Source: Rhodomyrtus psidioides (Eukaryota > Streptophyta > Magnoliopsida > Myrtales > Myrtaceae). From it: DNA of 64,000 bases. The stretch spans positions 930,001 to 994,000 of the forward strand of contig JAILYB010000134.1 of assembly GCA_021437785.1 (NCBI GenBank), written 5' to 3'. Under the pieces are notes generated by a model. It was not told the origin of the DNA. It saw only the letters and a list, made by a program, of their open reading frames with translations, and did not search any database. Below are positions 53,267 through 64,000 of this stretch, piece after piece (position 1 is the first letter of the stretch; every line of letters begins with the position of its first letter). Both the position numbers and the translations under genes were made by a program.

Positions 53267-55361
53267 TCTGATCTATCTAAGTCCAAAATGAAAGGACCAT
53301 CACAGTTTTCCTTGAGAATACAAAGCAACTACTTTCTCATGGCAAAGGGTTTACGGAACAAGCAATGACGCACTTCTTCTGAAACAAAGAAGGCAAAGAG
53401 TTCATGGATACCACAGAAATGATTATTACCATGAAACTTGAGTTCAGAATCGAAATCTAGAGTAAGATGGAGAACCCAAATACCCAATAACAAAAACAAA
53501 AGAGTGGCTGGTCAATGAATCCGAGAAACCAGTAAATTTTATCGCCCTTGGAGGAAAATCACCCAAAAAGTTAGCCCATTTTTCAGCTAACATTGACGAG
53601 GAGAGAGAGAGAGAGAATCTGAGTGGTTCCGGATATTTCTCACAACCAGTTGCTTGTCTGAGAGACAAGACAGATCAGATCGAACCTATACAATTAAGGT
53701 GGAAGTATGGAAGACCCTTTCTTTCTTTTGCTTTTGCAATTCAAAAGAAAAACATTAAAAGTTCAACTTGCACTCTCATTTCTCGCCTACATTATAGCAT
53801 CTCCTGTTTCTTGTTGGTTCCTTGCTCGAGTCCGACGAAGACTCTCTCTCTCTCTCTCTCTCTCTCCCTTCAAATAACTGGCTTCCAATGAAGAGTTCCA
53901 AATGAAGCTAAGAGCAATATTGCTTGGCAATGTCACCTTACTTTGTTTGCTGCAAAAGAGAAACAGGCCTTATCCAGAGTCAGCGTGAGATAGCTTTCGT
54001 GGGGCCTTTGAAGGTTTCCCATAAATGCTCGTCATGATAGAAAGAGGAGAACAAGAAGTTTTCCAAAGGAAATATTTCTCATCAGATGTATCATTCCATT
54101 CCATATACGTACGCATACTTAGAGACCAAGTCCTTATGAGTAGATGACCAGGTCCTTTAAAAGGTGAATGTTCCATGACACAACGTTTCTGAGAAGACGT
54201 GATCGGAATAACTCAGCTAAGATAAATCGAATCCGCGTGACCTGTGCGCCCAAGAAGAAAATGATTCTCTACTACTTTCGTCGATACGTTTTTTTTTTTG
54301 TGGAAAAAATGGGAATTGTTGTAAGGTGAGACAGTGATGCAAGTTGAGGACGTGAGATTCTGAGTTTCAAAATCAAACCACACAAAATCTAACCAATACC
54401 GAAAAGAATTCGCGAAACTTCACTACAGTTAAAGAGAAAGTCACTGGTGAAAAAAACTTTATCAGATGCAATCGTTGAACCTCAGGCACAGGAATGACAT
54501 TGACACAGGCCATTATGGTCCTCACAAGCTATGGCACTCTCTCGCACTAGTGAGAAACTGCTTTGTCATGTCACAACCAAGAACTGGGGTTTTGCTTTTC
54601 TCTACTTTGTTTAGGAAGAGGGTCCACGTCCGTAACTTCCTCAAGAGAAGACACCAGTTTTGCCTTCTGCTCAAGTAGACTCTCGTCTTTAATTGCAGTG
54701 GAGCCCTTGTGACCACAACCTCTTTTGTCATGTGAACAATGCCAAGGCTTTTTTTCCTTCTCTCTTGTTAATTTGAACGATAGGGATGTGCCACCTATGA
54801 GTTGGAGAGCCATTTCATGTAGCTGGAAAGTTGTAAACAAAGGGCAAGACCAAGTACTCTCTCCATATCCATCAAACTCTGTTTAAAATCTTAGATGGTT
54901 GAAACGGCAACAACGCCATAAAGATGTGGATCCAATCTTAGGAATTCGAGGAGGACCACAACGGATTCTCCGTATCCATTGATGCTGTTCCCTGTGAAAT
55001 CAAACCTCCAATATGCGCTAGAAGAAGAGTCGTCCCATCAGGAACAAAACAGAAGAACCGACTGCACAGTTTATGTGCGAGACGACGAGCGTGTATACTC
55101 GATAGATGATATGTATTGCACACTCACTCTGGAATATATCGAGCACTACTTCCCCAGGAAGTAGATTGAGTAACTCGGGCGCTCAAAAGCGAGTTTCGCT
55201 AGGCCACTACTAGTATTAGAGCAACAGCCAGCCCCCCCACCTGATCCAAAAGTTTCGGGCTAGCCACAACTCTCCTCAATTAAAGTTGGATTCAATTACA
55301 GATGACAAAAATGAAACACAGCATGAATTTGGGGGGAGATAAAGGATAGAAGAGCAACAAG
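53267..55361. other. Region between the SPEAR-like gene and the NHL pseudogene, no gene recognised
   Basis: Includes the 5' leader of the SPEAR-like gene and a CT microsatellite (about 53841-53868). Minus-strand frames at 54571-54840 and 54938-55123 and a plus frame at 54979-55164 are moderately long but match no family I know. One more AT-poor, gene-like patch (54850-55130) may be a decayed exon; no function is offered. Confidence 0.4.
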
Positions 55362-58092
55362 TTAAAACTGAAAAGAGTCATCGGAACCATACTTGCCCCT
55401 GATATTGTAGTGCTCGTACTTCACTTTCTCATAATCAACAGGCTTCATCTCAGCTGGTTTCTGCTCCGCCCCGGTCGCTCCATAAACCACTTCTCCGCTT
55501 TTGTCTCGTTGGCGATGCCTAGTCCTTTCTTTGTGGCTCTTAATTTTGCTATACGGAGGAACCTCGCCAGAACCATAGAATTCCGCATATTCCTGTCGTT
55601 TTGAACTTCGGTGTTTGCTCGATAAAGAAGGATCCTTGGATTTGAGTTTCGCAGGCTTAGTTTCGGAGTGCTTCTCAATGGGAGTATGAACCTGCCTGGT
55701 TTCAGAAAGTGTGCCTCTGAACTAACTTGGGATCAGCTTCATCCTCAGGCATTCGGAGAGAATCCTTCAATGGCGTGAAACACTTCTTCATGCCCCGGGG
55801 TCTGAGACGTGAGGGCACAAAGTAAAGGAATATTCCTACCAGTGCTTCAAGTCCAAGCTTGGATAGATCAATCAAGAGCTGCCCAAATGATGGCCACCCT
55901 GGGTCTTCTTTGGGGGTATTCACAACAGGAATTGGCTTTTCTTCCATTAGTTCCTTTTTTAGTACAAACTCAGAAGCTTGCGGCTGCATCTGCATCAGTA
56001 CATTAATCAAAGATCAACCACATGCGGCAATAGGTCTTTTCAGAACGGGTTCGTAATGTGTTGTCACTCATATAGAAAAGGAAAATTTTCTGAAGTTTTG
56101 TGGTAAAAGTTCTCGGCTTCAATAACAGAGTAGTAGAGAGGTACTAAGTTAACATGTGACATTCAAGGAATCCTAATGACCATGCACGTATTACTCATAT
56201 TCCAAGATGACTAACGGAACTGGAAGACCCTGTTAGTGAATGCATGAGAATACTTCCGACGAAGTGGTCAAAGATTGGGAGGCGCAAAGAGAGATAAGAG
56301 AGAATAAATGAAGGTAAACTAGAGTACATATCTGTAGCAGATGTGAGCATATAAATCTTCTATACCAGAGCTGGGGAAGGATACCTTTTTCGAAAAGACA
56401 GAAGGTCCACATCCTTGGTGCAGTATGCAGGCAACATATCCAATCAAGACAGCTCCAACAACCGTAGGGACATCTGCCAAAAGGCCTTTTCATGAAAACA
56501 AACCAAAAATTGAGAATTAAAAGGAAGTCTTATATATCTGAAACATCAGGGAAATATTTGTATCGTAAAGGAAGAAGAGTTAGCAAGCTTTTCTTTCGAC
56601 TTTCTGAGCTACATTTATTCTGGATCCATTGTAGGAGTCAATTTCCTCTTATCGGCGCTTTAAAATTAAGCAGTCAATTTCCTCTTCTTTATTCTGGATC
56701 TATTCCTTCTACTCCTATTTGTAAAACTTGCAGAACAAATCATCTACTTCAGACCTCTAAAAGCGACTAAAAGGGAGAGAATTGTTTCGGAATCAGAAAA
56801 AGAAAATGACCACAGTTTCGGACCTGATGAAGGTAGTGAATCATACTGATAGTCACAATCTTCTTGATTGAGAGAGATCTGTCGAAGAGCCGCATTTCCT
56901 CTATCAACAACTAAGAGAGAACAGGCAGGCCTGATGTATACAACATCAAAATCATTTGAGAACTTCGCATCCTCACTGGGTCCGTCCCTGTACCCTGCAA
57001 CATTTGATTTGCCCCCTGCAATGGTTGTCACACCTGAAAATAATTTCGGAATTCAACTTTCTGATACTCCACATTAGCGATTTTCAAGACTGCTCATAGT
57101 TAATCTCCAGAATTTTCTCAGACAATTCCATAATAATATAAACTGAAGAATATTCCCTAACCTGAATCTCCAATTCTTCGGATGGCAAGATTTAGGTATC
57201 AGCGACATACACATTCCCTTTATCATCCATTGTGACGCCTTTGGGATGAAACGAGCATCACTAGGCTTTCCATCAACATCCCCAGTATAACCTTGAAAAG
57301 ATCCAGCAACTAATCTTGCCCTGCTATCTGCAGCACAATAACATCCTATGAGGAGTCCAATCCCACAGTCCAAGAGCAACAATTTCAATGTTCACCAATC
57401 AAACAAATGAGCAGCAGCAAACGAGCTACCCTTTCAAAGATAGCATCATACATTATATTTCTAAGTACATTAGACGCTAATTTTTTATAAACCACGCCAC
57501 GCAAATCCATTTTTCACTCTGAAAATTTGTAGGACATGAGATTTCCAAGTTTTATTTCACTCGAGAGCAAAACTTTGGTAACATGGATCGATAAATGTAA
57601 CTAGAACATCCGAATTCGAAAAAAGCAGCCAGGTATTTTTGTCCACCGCGCTAGAGCTGCCAAATACTAAACGCAAGAAGTGAAATTCTTGAGGGCTTAA
57701 GAGCTAAGGAAGCATACACTGGGAGAGCGGAGGCGTAATCTTGACAATGTTGCTGTTGATTTCATCCACAGCATAGAGCTCCCCAACATCAGAGACACGG
57801 ATTTTTGTAAGGAATCACGCCAATCGCATTTCCTTCGACAACAGTCTCAACCAAGTACCCATTCTCAAACTAAAGAACATTCCCATCTGAAGAACAATGC
57901 CCGAATCTTCAACCAAACGGGTAAATAACGAAGGTTAAACCGTAAGACGTCTCTAAACCGTCAAATGTTTACCCGATTGGGGCGTTTTTGAAGAAGCCCT
58001 CGTCCACTTCAGAAGGGAGGACAACTGCCTTATCAAGGGCCCTGACGAAAACAAAGAATTAGCCGAACACAGTGAGCCGAGAAACACCATGC
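55362..58092 (-). pseudogene. NHL-repeat membrane protein gene, broken
   Basis: The exons of a plant NHL-domain protein can be followed on the minus strand: about 58092-57973, 57886-57718, 57327-57162, one ending near 56826 (VTTIAGGKSNVAGYRDGPSE, VVYIRPACSLLVVDRGNAAL), one near 56490-56388 (VVGAVLIGYVACILHQGCGP, a membrane segment) and 55989-55362 (ending KYGSDDSFQF). NHL repeat sequence includes ENGYLVETVVEGNAIGV, VGELYAVDEINSNIVKITPP and ARLVAGSFQGYTGDVDGKPS. Lesions: TAG for a conserved Gln (57870-57872), an extra A in an A-run (57802-57806), loss of two bases near 57246, loss of one near 57195, and loss of one near 55704. Similarity stays high between lesions, so decay is recent or partly an assembly artefact. 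The start at 58092 is tentative. Confidence 0.8.
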
Positions 58093-60249
58093 CCGTCACG
58101 TGAACCGATCAAAATGAAGCATGAGCTCAAACGAGCACAGCACTCTTAAGTCTTAAGGCAAGATGAAATTCAGGTGATGACTTTCAAGAACACTCGGTGA
58201 GGGTTCCGCGCAAGCGCCGACGAACACGTTGGTCAGCTTGATAATTTCGAGCATGCATATTTAGAAAGAGAGAAATAATCAGAATTCCCATTTTGACACC
58301 TCAGCTACACAATTCGTCGAGACTATATATGGGGAATAGTTCCGTAGTTAAAGGATTGAGGAGGTGAGTCATCCACTTGCCTCAACCCGAAAATTGAGAT
58401 GCATATAACGAAATTGATCTAAGTTTGATGATAGCCATCTTGTTGATATAACTAAGTTTAAACTGAACGCTCCAGTTTTGTGGAAGGAAAGAGTGCATAG
58501 GCATAGCATAGTTACCTTTCTTGAAGGACAAACACGTGAACGTAGGCGATTGCAATTTCTAATGTACATTCTCCGATTGGGTCGTCTTTGGTCTTTTCCC
58601 ATTCGTCCCAATGAACGGCCACTCGTATGGTCGTATTGGGGGGGGGGGGGGGGGGTCACGGTGAGGGTGAGTATATGGAGGGAGAGCTGCGCAAGGTCTA
58701 GGTGCGCAAGTGACATGGGCCGGTTATTCCGTGTGCTTAGGTAGGCAAGTTCTCCCGTACTTGGGCTTCTTGTGGGCATGGGCGGAGTTCAGGGTATGAT
58801 CATGGGGAGTGAAGGTTGTAGAGGAAAAGACAACTGTGTCTCTGTAAGTGGAGCCAGGAGTGGTTTGTACTAGGAGTTTTTAGGTTAAATGAAATATACT
58901 TTTGGGAACTCTGAATACGGTTTTGATGCAGCTCTCCTGATGAGGCCATGGCAGGTCGAAATCAGTTGTTGTGCTCGTGGTGTTCTAGTCATCTCACTTG
59001 ATATAACGAATACCCGATTTAGACTGAATGTGGTACGACCTACTGCGAGAAAGATATTCATCTAAGTGTTCTATAGAATAATTATATGGAAAAGCTGGCT
59101 TAGCGTGGCTTGCCAAGCGCCAACGGGCTAATTACACGACTTGAAATCTCTAAGCCCATGACATAAGCATGTGGCCCTGTGTCAGGTATGGGAATATCAA
59201 TATGTGCGGAGGCGGAGGCGACGGCTCCACGGAGACGAAGAAGAAGTAGAATCTCTGTCGGGAATTCTTAGTAATCATTATGTTTCGAAAAACTGATTTG
59301 GATTAAAATGACTTTTTTTAATTTTGTTCTTGGATGAGTTTTAGAGAATCAGAACGCGTTTGATAAATGCATAAAATTTCTATTTCGAAAAATTGTTTCT
59401 CTTCCTAATTTTTTTTTTCATTTAAGTCAACTAACTATGTAGTTACTTTGTAAAATTTCATTGTAATTTGAAGAATAATTTTCAATGCATACTAAAATAA
59501 TTTAAAATATATTATTTTTTTAGTATGTCATAAATAAAACACAAATTTTAATATATGATGCTTGAAGTTCGACTAAAGCATGGGATGCCTTCCCATATTA
59601 AGGACTCATTTTTTTAAATGTTGCATTGTCCAAATACATAAAAACATCCTGTGATTCACGATTACGAGTATATATGTTACCATCTACACGTTAGATGCCC
59701 TTATCATATGCGACATTTTTTGTAGGAGTGTGAAATATATAAAATCTAGGAAATTTAGAACCAAATTTATGAAATTAAGGTCAAAATAGCCCAATCTAGG
59801 TTTCTTCTATTTTTAGTGATTTTCTATTTTTTTTAGTGATTTTTTGAAAAAAAAAAGTTCATTTTTTTGAATTTTTATTTGTATTTTATTTTATTAGGTT
59901 GAGAGAAAAGTAACGAGAGAACTGAAAAGGAAAAGTGAGAGATATGAGACTTCATTTTATTTTTTTTATTATAGAAATTGATTCTTTTTTCAGAACCAAT
60001 TTTTTTGTTCTGGATTTTGCTCTAAAACTCATTCTGACTCTTTAAAATTGATTCTGAGAACAAAATCAAAATCAGAATTATTTACGTCATCTTTTACTGT
60101 TCTGGAAATCAGAATCAGAGAATCAGAATGATTTTCATATAAACTATAGTTCGAAATTTCTGTGCATGGTGTCAAATTGAGAGAGAGAAGAGAGAGAGAG
60201 AAGCAAAGTGGAGAATTTATTACATGCATGTGCGCACTTTGTGGCGAAC
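58093..60249. other. Intergenic region, no gene recognised; G18 homopolymer
   Basis: A run of 18 G lies at 58638-58655. The rest is AT-rich from about 59280 with repeated AATCAGAA / GAGTTTTAGAG-type words near 59330-60130 that may be a decayed transposon with loose inverted ends. The frames at 58369-58779 and 58478-58744 are opposite-strand overlaps without domains. Confidence 0.4.
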
Positions 60250-60410
60250 GGATCCCCTACCTTAAAGGCATGGGTGACTTAAATCAAAAATGATTTGAGC
60301 CGTCCGTTTCAAAAATGGATGGCTCATATCATCTCTTTTAAAAAATCCTTAAAACCCCTTTTTCCTATTTATAAGATCCGACCGGCCTTTAAGGTAGGGG
60401 AGCCGGATCC
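60250..60410. mobile_element. Short MITE-like inverted-repeat element, about 160 bp
   Basis: GGATCCCCTACCTTAAAGGC at the left and GCCTTTAAGGTAGGGGAGCC/GGATCC at the right are near-perfect inverted repeats around an AT-rich centre. Target duplication not resolved. No coding potential. Confidence 0.65.
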
Positions 60411-60843
60411 CACGTCATAGGACGGCGATCTTTTCTTTTCCGTGAGTGGGGCAATGGGCCAAAGACCGAAGCGGCCTTGACTCGTCGGAGCACGGACAAG
60501 GAAAACGGTGCGAGGAGACTTCTCGATCGACTTTTAAATTTCTACGACTTGTGGGACTTCGGACAGGGATCGCTCACGTTTTCCATGCTTTTGGATGGTT
60601 CGAGGAGACTTCTCCATTGACTTCTAAATGTATACTAAAAAATCCATCGCAGTCGCACTTCTTCTTCAGGAAGAAGAAAGAGCTTCTCATATCGGATAAC
60701 AGATGTTCAGTGAATGTTCGAATTAAATTAACTTACGGTCTCTTCGTCTTCTTCTCCCTTTCTTCTTCCTCTTGCTTCTGTAATCCCACAGCGTGTCCCC
60801 CCTCCCTCGTTCTAACTCTTCGCTTTCATCACTCTCTGGACCA
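60411..60843 (+). other. 5' flank of the second NCL copy
   Basis: The final stretch (60737-60843) matches the leader of intact NCL (CTCTTCGTCTTCTTCTCCCT and CTTCGCTTTCATCACTCTCT), so the duplication includes at least the proximal promoter or leader. Upstream of that no similarity is evident by eye. Confidence 0.55.
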
Positions 60844-61229
60844 ATGACTAACCGCCGCCCTTCCTCCCCATCTCTCCTCCTCGTCACCGTCCTCTTCCTC
60901 ATCTCCATCTCTGCCGTCCGCTCCCGCTTCCTCCGATCCGGCCTCCGACGGGCTCAATCCGCCGCTCGGCCGCGGGTACCTGCTATCGGCTTCGTCCGAC
61001 TCCTGCGATGAGACCTACGGCTTCATGCCCTGCACGTCCACTTGGATCGGCAACTTGTTCCTGATACTGGTGTACGGTTACTTGATGTACACGGCGGCGA
61101 CGTTTCTCTCAACCGGCAGCGAGCTGATGCTGGAGATTGTGGGGCCTCAGCTCATCGGCTGGCCTCGGCTCATCGGCGGGCTCTTGCTGCCGATGATTGG
61201 GGGATTAGCCGAACCCATAATCATTCTTG
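60844..61229 (+). pseudogene. Second NCL copy, exon 1 (frame-shifted)
   Basis: Near-identical start (NRRPSSPSLLL) and a nearly identical block GFMPCTSTWIGNLFLILVYG YLMYTAATFLSTGSE to NCL, ending at the same donor (CTTG|GTGAGTCTTGG, 61229/61230). About eight bases are missing after the signal peptide relative to copy 1 (near 60931-60940), which shifts the frame; later codons SDPASDGLNPPLGRG and DSCDETYG are readable in the other frame. Codons for WPRLI are inserted before the conserved membrane segment, and LGALPDA has become IGGLAEP. Intron 1 follows and runs past the window end. Exon 2 should lie within about 50 bp beyond 64000. Whether later exons are intact is unknown. Confidence 0.85.
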
Positions 61230-61572
61230 GTGAGTCTTGGTCAATTTGGCGTTTGCTGGATGGCTTGCGTTTTGGGCGCTATGTTGCCGACACGCGGGAA
61301 TTCTAAAAAAATATATTTCTAGACACATTATATATATGTAAATGATGAATTATAATTTTTATGATTTCAATAATAATAAAATCATGAAAAAAACACAAAA
61401 AAAAAATCCAGACCTCTCTCTGCTCAAATTTTATCCTCCGATCAAAAACTCTTTCTTTTCCTTCTTATTATATTGACTTAGTCAACTTTACCTCTCCTAA
61501 AATCTGCTCTCTTGTCCGAGCGGAGAAAGTATTTTGCACCTCCTCTTGTGGATGCGAGTGGCGACGGGATCT

Positions 61573-61698
61573 CCTGCCCACAGTGGGCAGGGAGACCACT
61601 CATCTCTCACCGTTCCCCAAATATTTTCCCCCTATAAAAAGGGGGAAAAAATTCTGGGGAACGGCCCAGATCTGTGGTCTCCCTGCCCACGTGGGCAG
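61573..61698. repeat. 126-bp palindromic hairpin with TATAAAA at its centre
   Basis: CTGCCCACAGTGGGCAGGGA... at the left pairs with ...TCCCTGCCCACGTGGGCAG at the right. An inner CCGTTCCCCA/TGGGGAACGG and CCCCCT/AGGGGG close on a CTATAAAA loop. It could be a MITE nested in the Mutator-like element; as RNA it would be a long near-perfect stem. Confidence 0.8.
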
Positions 61699-61734
61699 AA
61701 ATGGAGGTGAGTGATAGGCGGGCGGTGAGTGGAC

Positions 61735-61765
<31 letters not shown>

Positions 61766-61966
61766 TGTGTATGTGTGTACGTGAATGAGCAGAAATGGCG
61801 CATGCTCTCTTTCTCTTTCTTCCCTCTTCTGTCTCTCATGGGGAGCAGAATCCCCTGCCCTCCACAACCTCCGGATCCCCCGCGCCCGGGCAAAGATTTA
61901 TTTAGGTCCCCCCCTTGGCCATTAGATCTTCTTCCCGGTTACTAATCTCCTCTTCTTAGCCCTTTA

Positions 61967-62327
61967 GGTATGTATGGAAACGTTTTTATTCTTGAGAACA
62001 GTTTTTGAACAGAAACATTTTTTTTTGTGTTTCTGTTTTCGGCTACGATTTCTTGAAACAGAAACGCATTTGGTAAGTAAAAAAAAAAAAACTTTTTTCC
62101 GTCGATTGACGGCGACCGACTGCGGCGGCGGCGGGTGGTGGTTCAGGAAATATTCAAAAACCTATAAGCAAGTTTTTTTTTTGTTTCTTCAAAAGTATTC
62201 CTCGACACAGAACACTTTTGGAACATTTTTTAACCATACGCGTTTCTATTCCAAAAGTGCTCCGTGAACACCTTTGGAACAGAAACATTCTCTTTAGAGT
62301 GTTCTCGGAGCGTTCTCATACGCACCC
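61967..62327. mobile_element. PIF/Harbinger-type MITE, 361 bp, nested
   Basis: The left end GGTATGTATGGAAACG and right end (complement) GGGTGCGTATGAGAACG are flanked by TTA at 61964-61966 and 62328-62330. Inner arms share AACAGAAAC/GTTTCTGTT words. Non-coding; the GGCGGCGGCGG block at 62120 lies in its centre. Confidence 0.75.
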
Positions 62328-63036
62328 TTATACTCCTCTATCCCCTGACCTTCTCAAGCCTTACCCTCTTACCTTCACAATAAAAAGCAAGATTTAATAA
62401 AAAAATACCGAGAAGTGTGATGTGAAATAAATGGATTGAAAAAAGACTCAATCAATCGAGAACATGTTTTAATAAAATTGCACATAGATGAAGATCTGAT
62501 GGCCAAAAACATCATGATCCCCTACATTTATGGTAGGGGATCCGGATCCTCCCCCATATTGAGGGGAGATCCGGCGGCCCAAAATGGCGGGATCCGCTGC
62601 CCTTAGGGCAGGGCATCAACTGCAACTCCCTTTTCTATCCCATCCCCCTCTCATGATTCAACATCAACAACATGCGATCTCCGCCTATGCCGCACCACCA
62701 CTCCCCTCGCAACGGCGCCGCCACGCCGCCGTACCACACCACCGGCTGTACCAGTCAACTGGTACAGAAGCTATATGCCGGTTCAAGCTGCGGCTCGCCG
62801 CCTTTTGCCTCATCCCATTGACACCCTCTCCCACTTTTTTCTTACATCCCGTGTCGTCTCTGTAATCTCTCTCTTTGACTCATCGTACCCCCAAACCAGG
62901 CGAGTCACTCGTGTCTGTTCGGTTGACCGAGTGTTGACACACGATGACCACGTTCCTGGGGCGTGCCAGGCACGACACGTGTCCAACTCACGAAAATTTC
63001 CCTAGATGGCATGTCGGTGCAACATAGGTTTAGGGC

Positions 63037-64000
63037 GGGGTTCCTGAGAAACTATGTGAAAATCAGGCGATAACATTGCATTGGAGACTGTTCTTCAGTT
63101 GAGTGTTGAGTAGTGGAGTATGTTATCGTGGACAGGCATTAGAGGACTTGGTTACGTCCCCTTCCAAAAATTACTGCTTTGACATTTCGCTGAATCTAAA
63201 CTACTGCTGTCGTTTTTTATGTGATCACATTTGCTCGTAGCCTATGTTACGTAATGCAATTAGAATAGTACGGAAATGTGGACTTAGTTGGGTTTTTTTC
63301 TGCCGAGGATGTAGATGTAACTATCTTGCTACTAAAGTAGCATCTCGATTCTGGACCCTCAAAAAAAAAAAAAAAAAAAGCAGCATGTCGATGCCCTGTA
63401 CCTGTCTGGACCCTAATGCACTTCCGCCACCGTAGTGAGATCATCTATAATCTGAAAGGACACCGCCAAGTTGGACTTTTTAGTTTTTACCGGCTATAAT
63501 AGGAGTAGTGGAGTTCAGTTCTGTAAGTGCTCTGTGTTCCGGGTCAGCATTCTCGATCCAGATGGAAAAGAGATTCGCACATTTGAAATATGGAGAGATT
63601 TGTACCTAGGGGTTGTGCACCGCAAAGTGAATGATGATATCAAGTTAAATAGATTCAAGTGGCAGTTTCTCGGTTGAGCAATGGAATATGGGAAGGCATC
63701 TTCTTTTTCCCAGTTACTCATAGTAACGTAGTCCTTTGGTCTCTGCTGCGTAGCTTTATGCCATTGCCTCATGTAGTAAATACGCTTGTGAGGATTACTC
63801 TAGTAATACTTTGCCTCATTTGCATTTCTGTCGTTGACCGATTTGGTTGGTTGGTTGGTTGTTTTCTAACCTTCTAAACACTCGCCACTGTTTGATGATT
63901 TCTTTCTCTATTACACAGTATGGAAAATTTCTGTGTTACGAGTAAGGGCTCCTCCTGTTTTTGATGAATGATGATGCATTTTTCTTTTGATGATTGTAAT
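63037..64000 (+). other. Intron 1 of the second NCL copy, continued
   Basis: Matches 47041-47984 of NCL intron 1 almost throughout (GGGTTCCTGAGAAACT, TTTACCGGCTA, GATTACTCTAGTAATACTT, TTGATGAATGATGATGC). A poly-A run (63361-63379) was gained and small deletions occurred near 63890. The open frames here also exist in the intact gene's intron and are not coding. Confidence 0.85.

Larger units (their letters stand above)
61278..63027. mobile_element. Mutator-like DNA transposon in intron 1 of NCL copy 2, about 1750 bp
   Basis: The left end CTATGTTGCCGACACGC and the complement of the right end CTATGTTGCACCGACATGC are terminal inverted repeats. The flanks are GTTTTGGGC (61269-61277) and GTTTAGGGC (63028-63036), a 9-bp target duplication with one mismatch, as expected of Mutator-like elements. 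The intact NCL gene has the uninterrupted sequence GTTTTTTGGGTGGGGTTCC at 47028-47048. No transposase is visible. Inside are a 126-bp hairpin, a GT/GA microsatellite (about 61733-61770) and a nested MITE. Confidence 0.82.

Overview
The window is nuclear DNA of a eudicot plant. It has GT-AG spliced genes with plant-only protein families (a bZIP34/61-type bZIP, a SPOROCYTELESS-like EAR repressor, an EF-hand Na+/Ca2+ exchanger-like NCL, a plant NHL-repeat membrane protein), long AT-rich introns, and nested plant retrotransposons. A woody rosid, perhaps Myrtales, is a guess only.

Left part (1-37330): one nested transposon block. Its oldest visible layer is a plant L1-type LINE on the + strand (28047-37330: CCHC ORF1, endonuclease, RT and RNase H in ORF2, poly-A at 37321). 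An Ogre/Tat-type Ty3/gypsy element on the - strand (element B, 9956-28046) abuts the truncated N-terminus of LINE ORF1. It carries a DUF7745-like ORF1, gag, protease with G-patch, and an intact 1131-residue RT / RNase H / second RNase H / integrase. Its 3' untranslated region holds 94-bp and 109-bp tandem arrays. A 3880-bp solo LTR of a related element (element C, 28979-32858) interrupts LINE ORF1 with a perfect 5-bp target duplication (ATGGG), and ORF1 reads straight across the empty site. A second - strand element (A, 218-9955) abuts the 94-bp array of B. It has its own 3293-bp LTR and a primer-binding site matching tRNA-Arg(ACG). In place of gag-pol it carries an intact ORF for a chimeric transcription factor (HD-ZIP IV-type homeodomain plus GARP/ARR-B-type domain). 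This is flanked by two paralogous antisense coiled-coil ORFs, each with its own TATA box. This cargo is the most unusual part of the window. At the left edge lies the end of another LTR of the A family in the opposite orientation.

Right part (37331-64000): host genes with small DNA transposons between them. In order: a four-exon bZIP34/61-like gene (+); an 806-bp PIF/Harbinger-like element with TAA duplications; a 1.2-kb foldback element encoding the same peptide from both arms; a complete seven-exon NCL gene (+, 578 aa); a convergent five-exon SPEAR/TIE-type repressor gene (-, 368 aa); a broken NHL-repeat protein gene (-); and a second, damaged copy of NCL exon 1 and intron 1 (+) that runs off the window. 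Intron 1 of that copy contains a 1.75-kb Mutator-like insertion with a 9-bp target duplication, and the intact paralogue shows the empty site. A 361-bp Harbinger-type MITE with TTA duplications is nested inside it.

Limits: exon borders were read by eye from splice signals and family knowledge. No alignments, searches or expression data were used. Several lesions in the LINE and NHL genes fall in homopolymers, so assembly error cannot be excluded for those.
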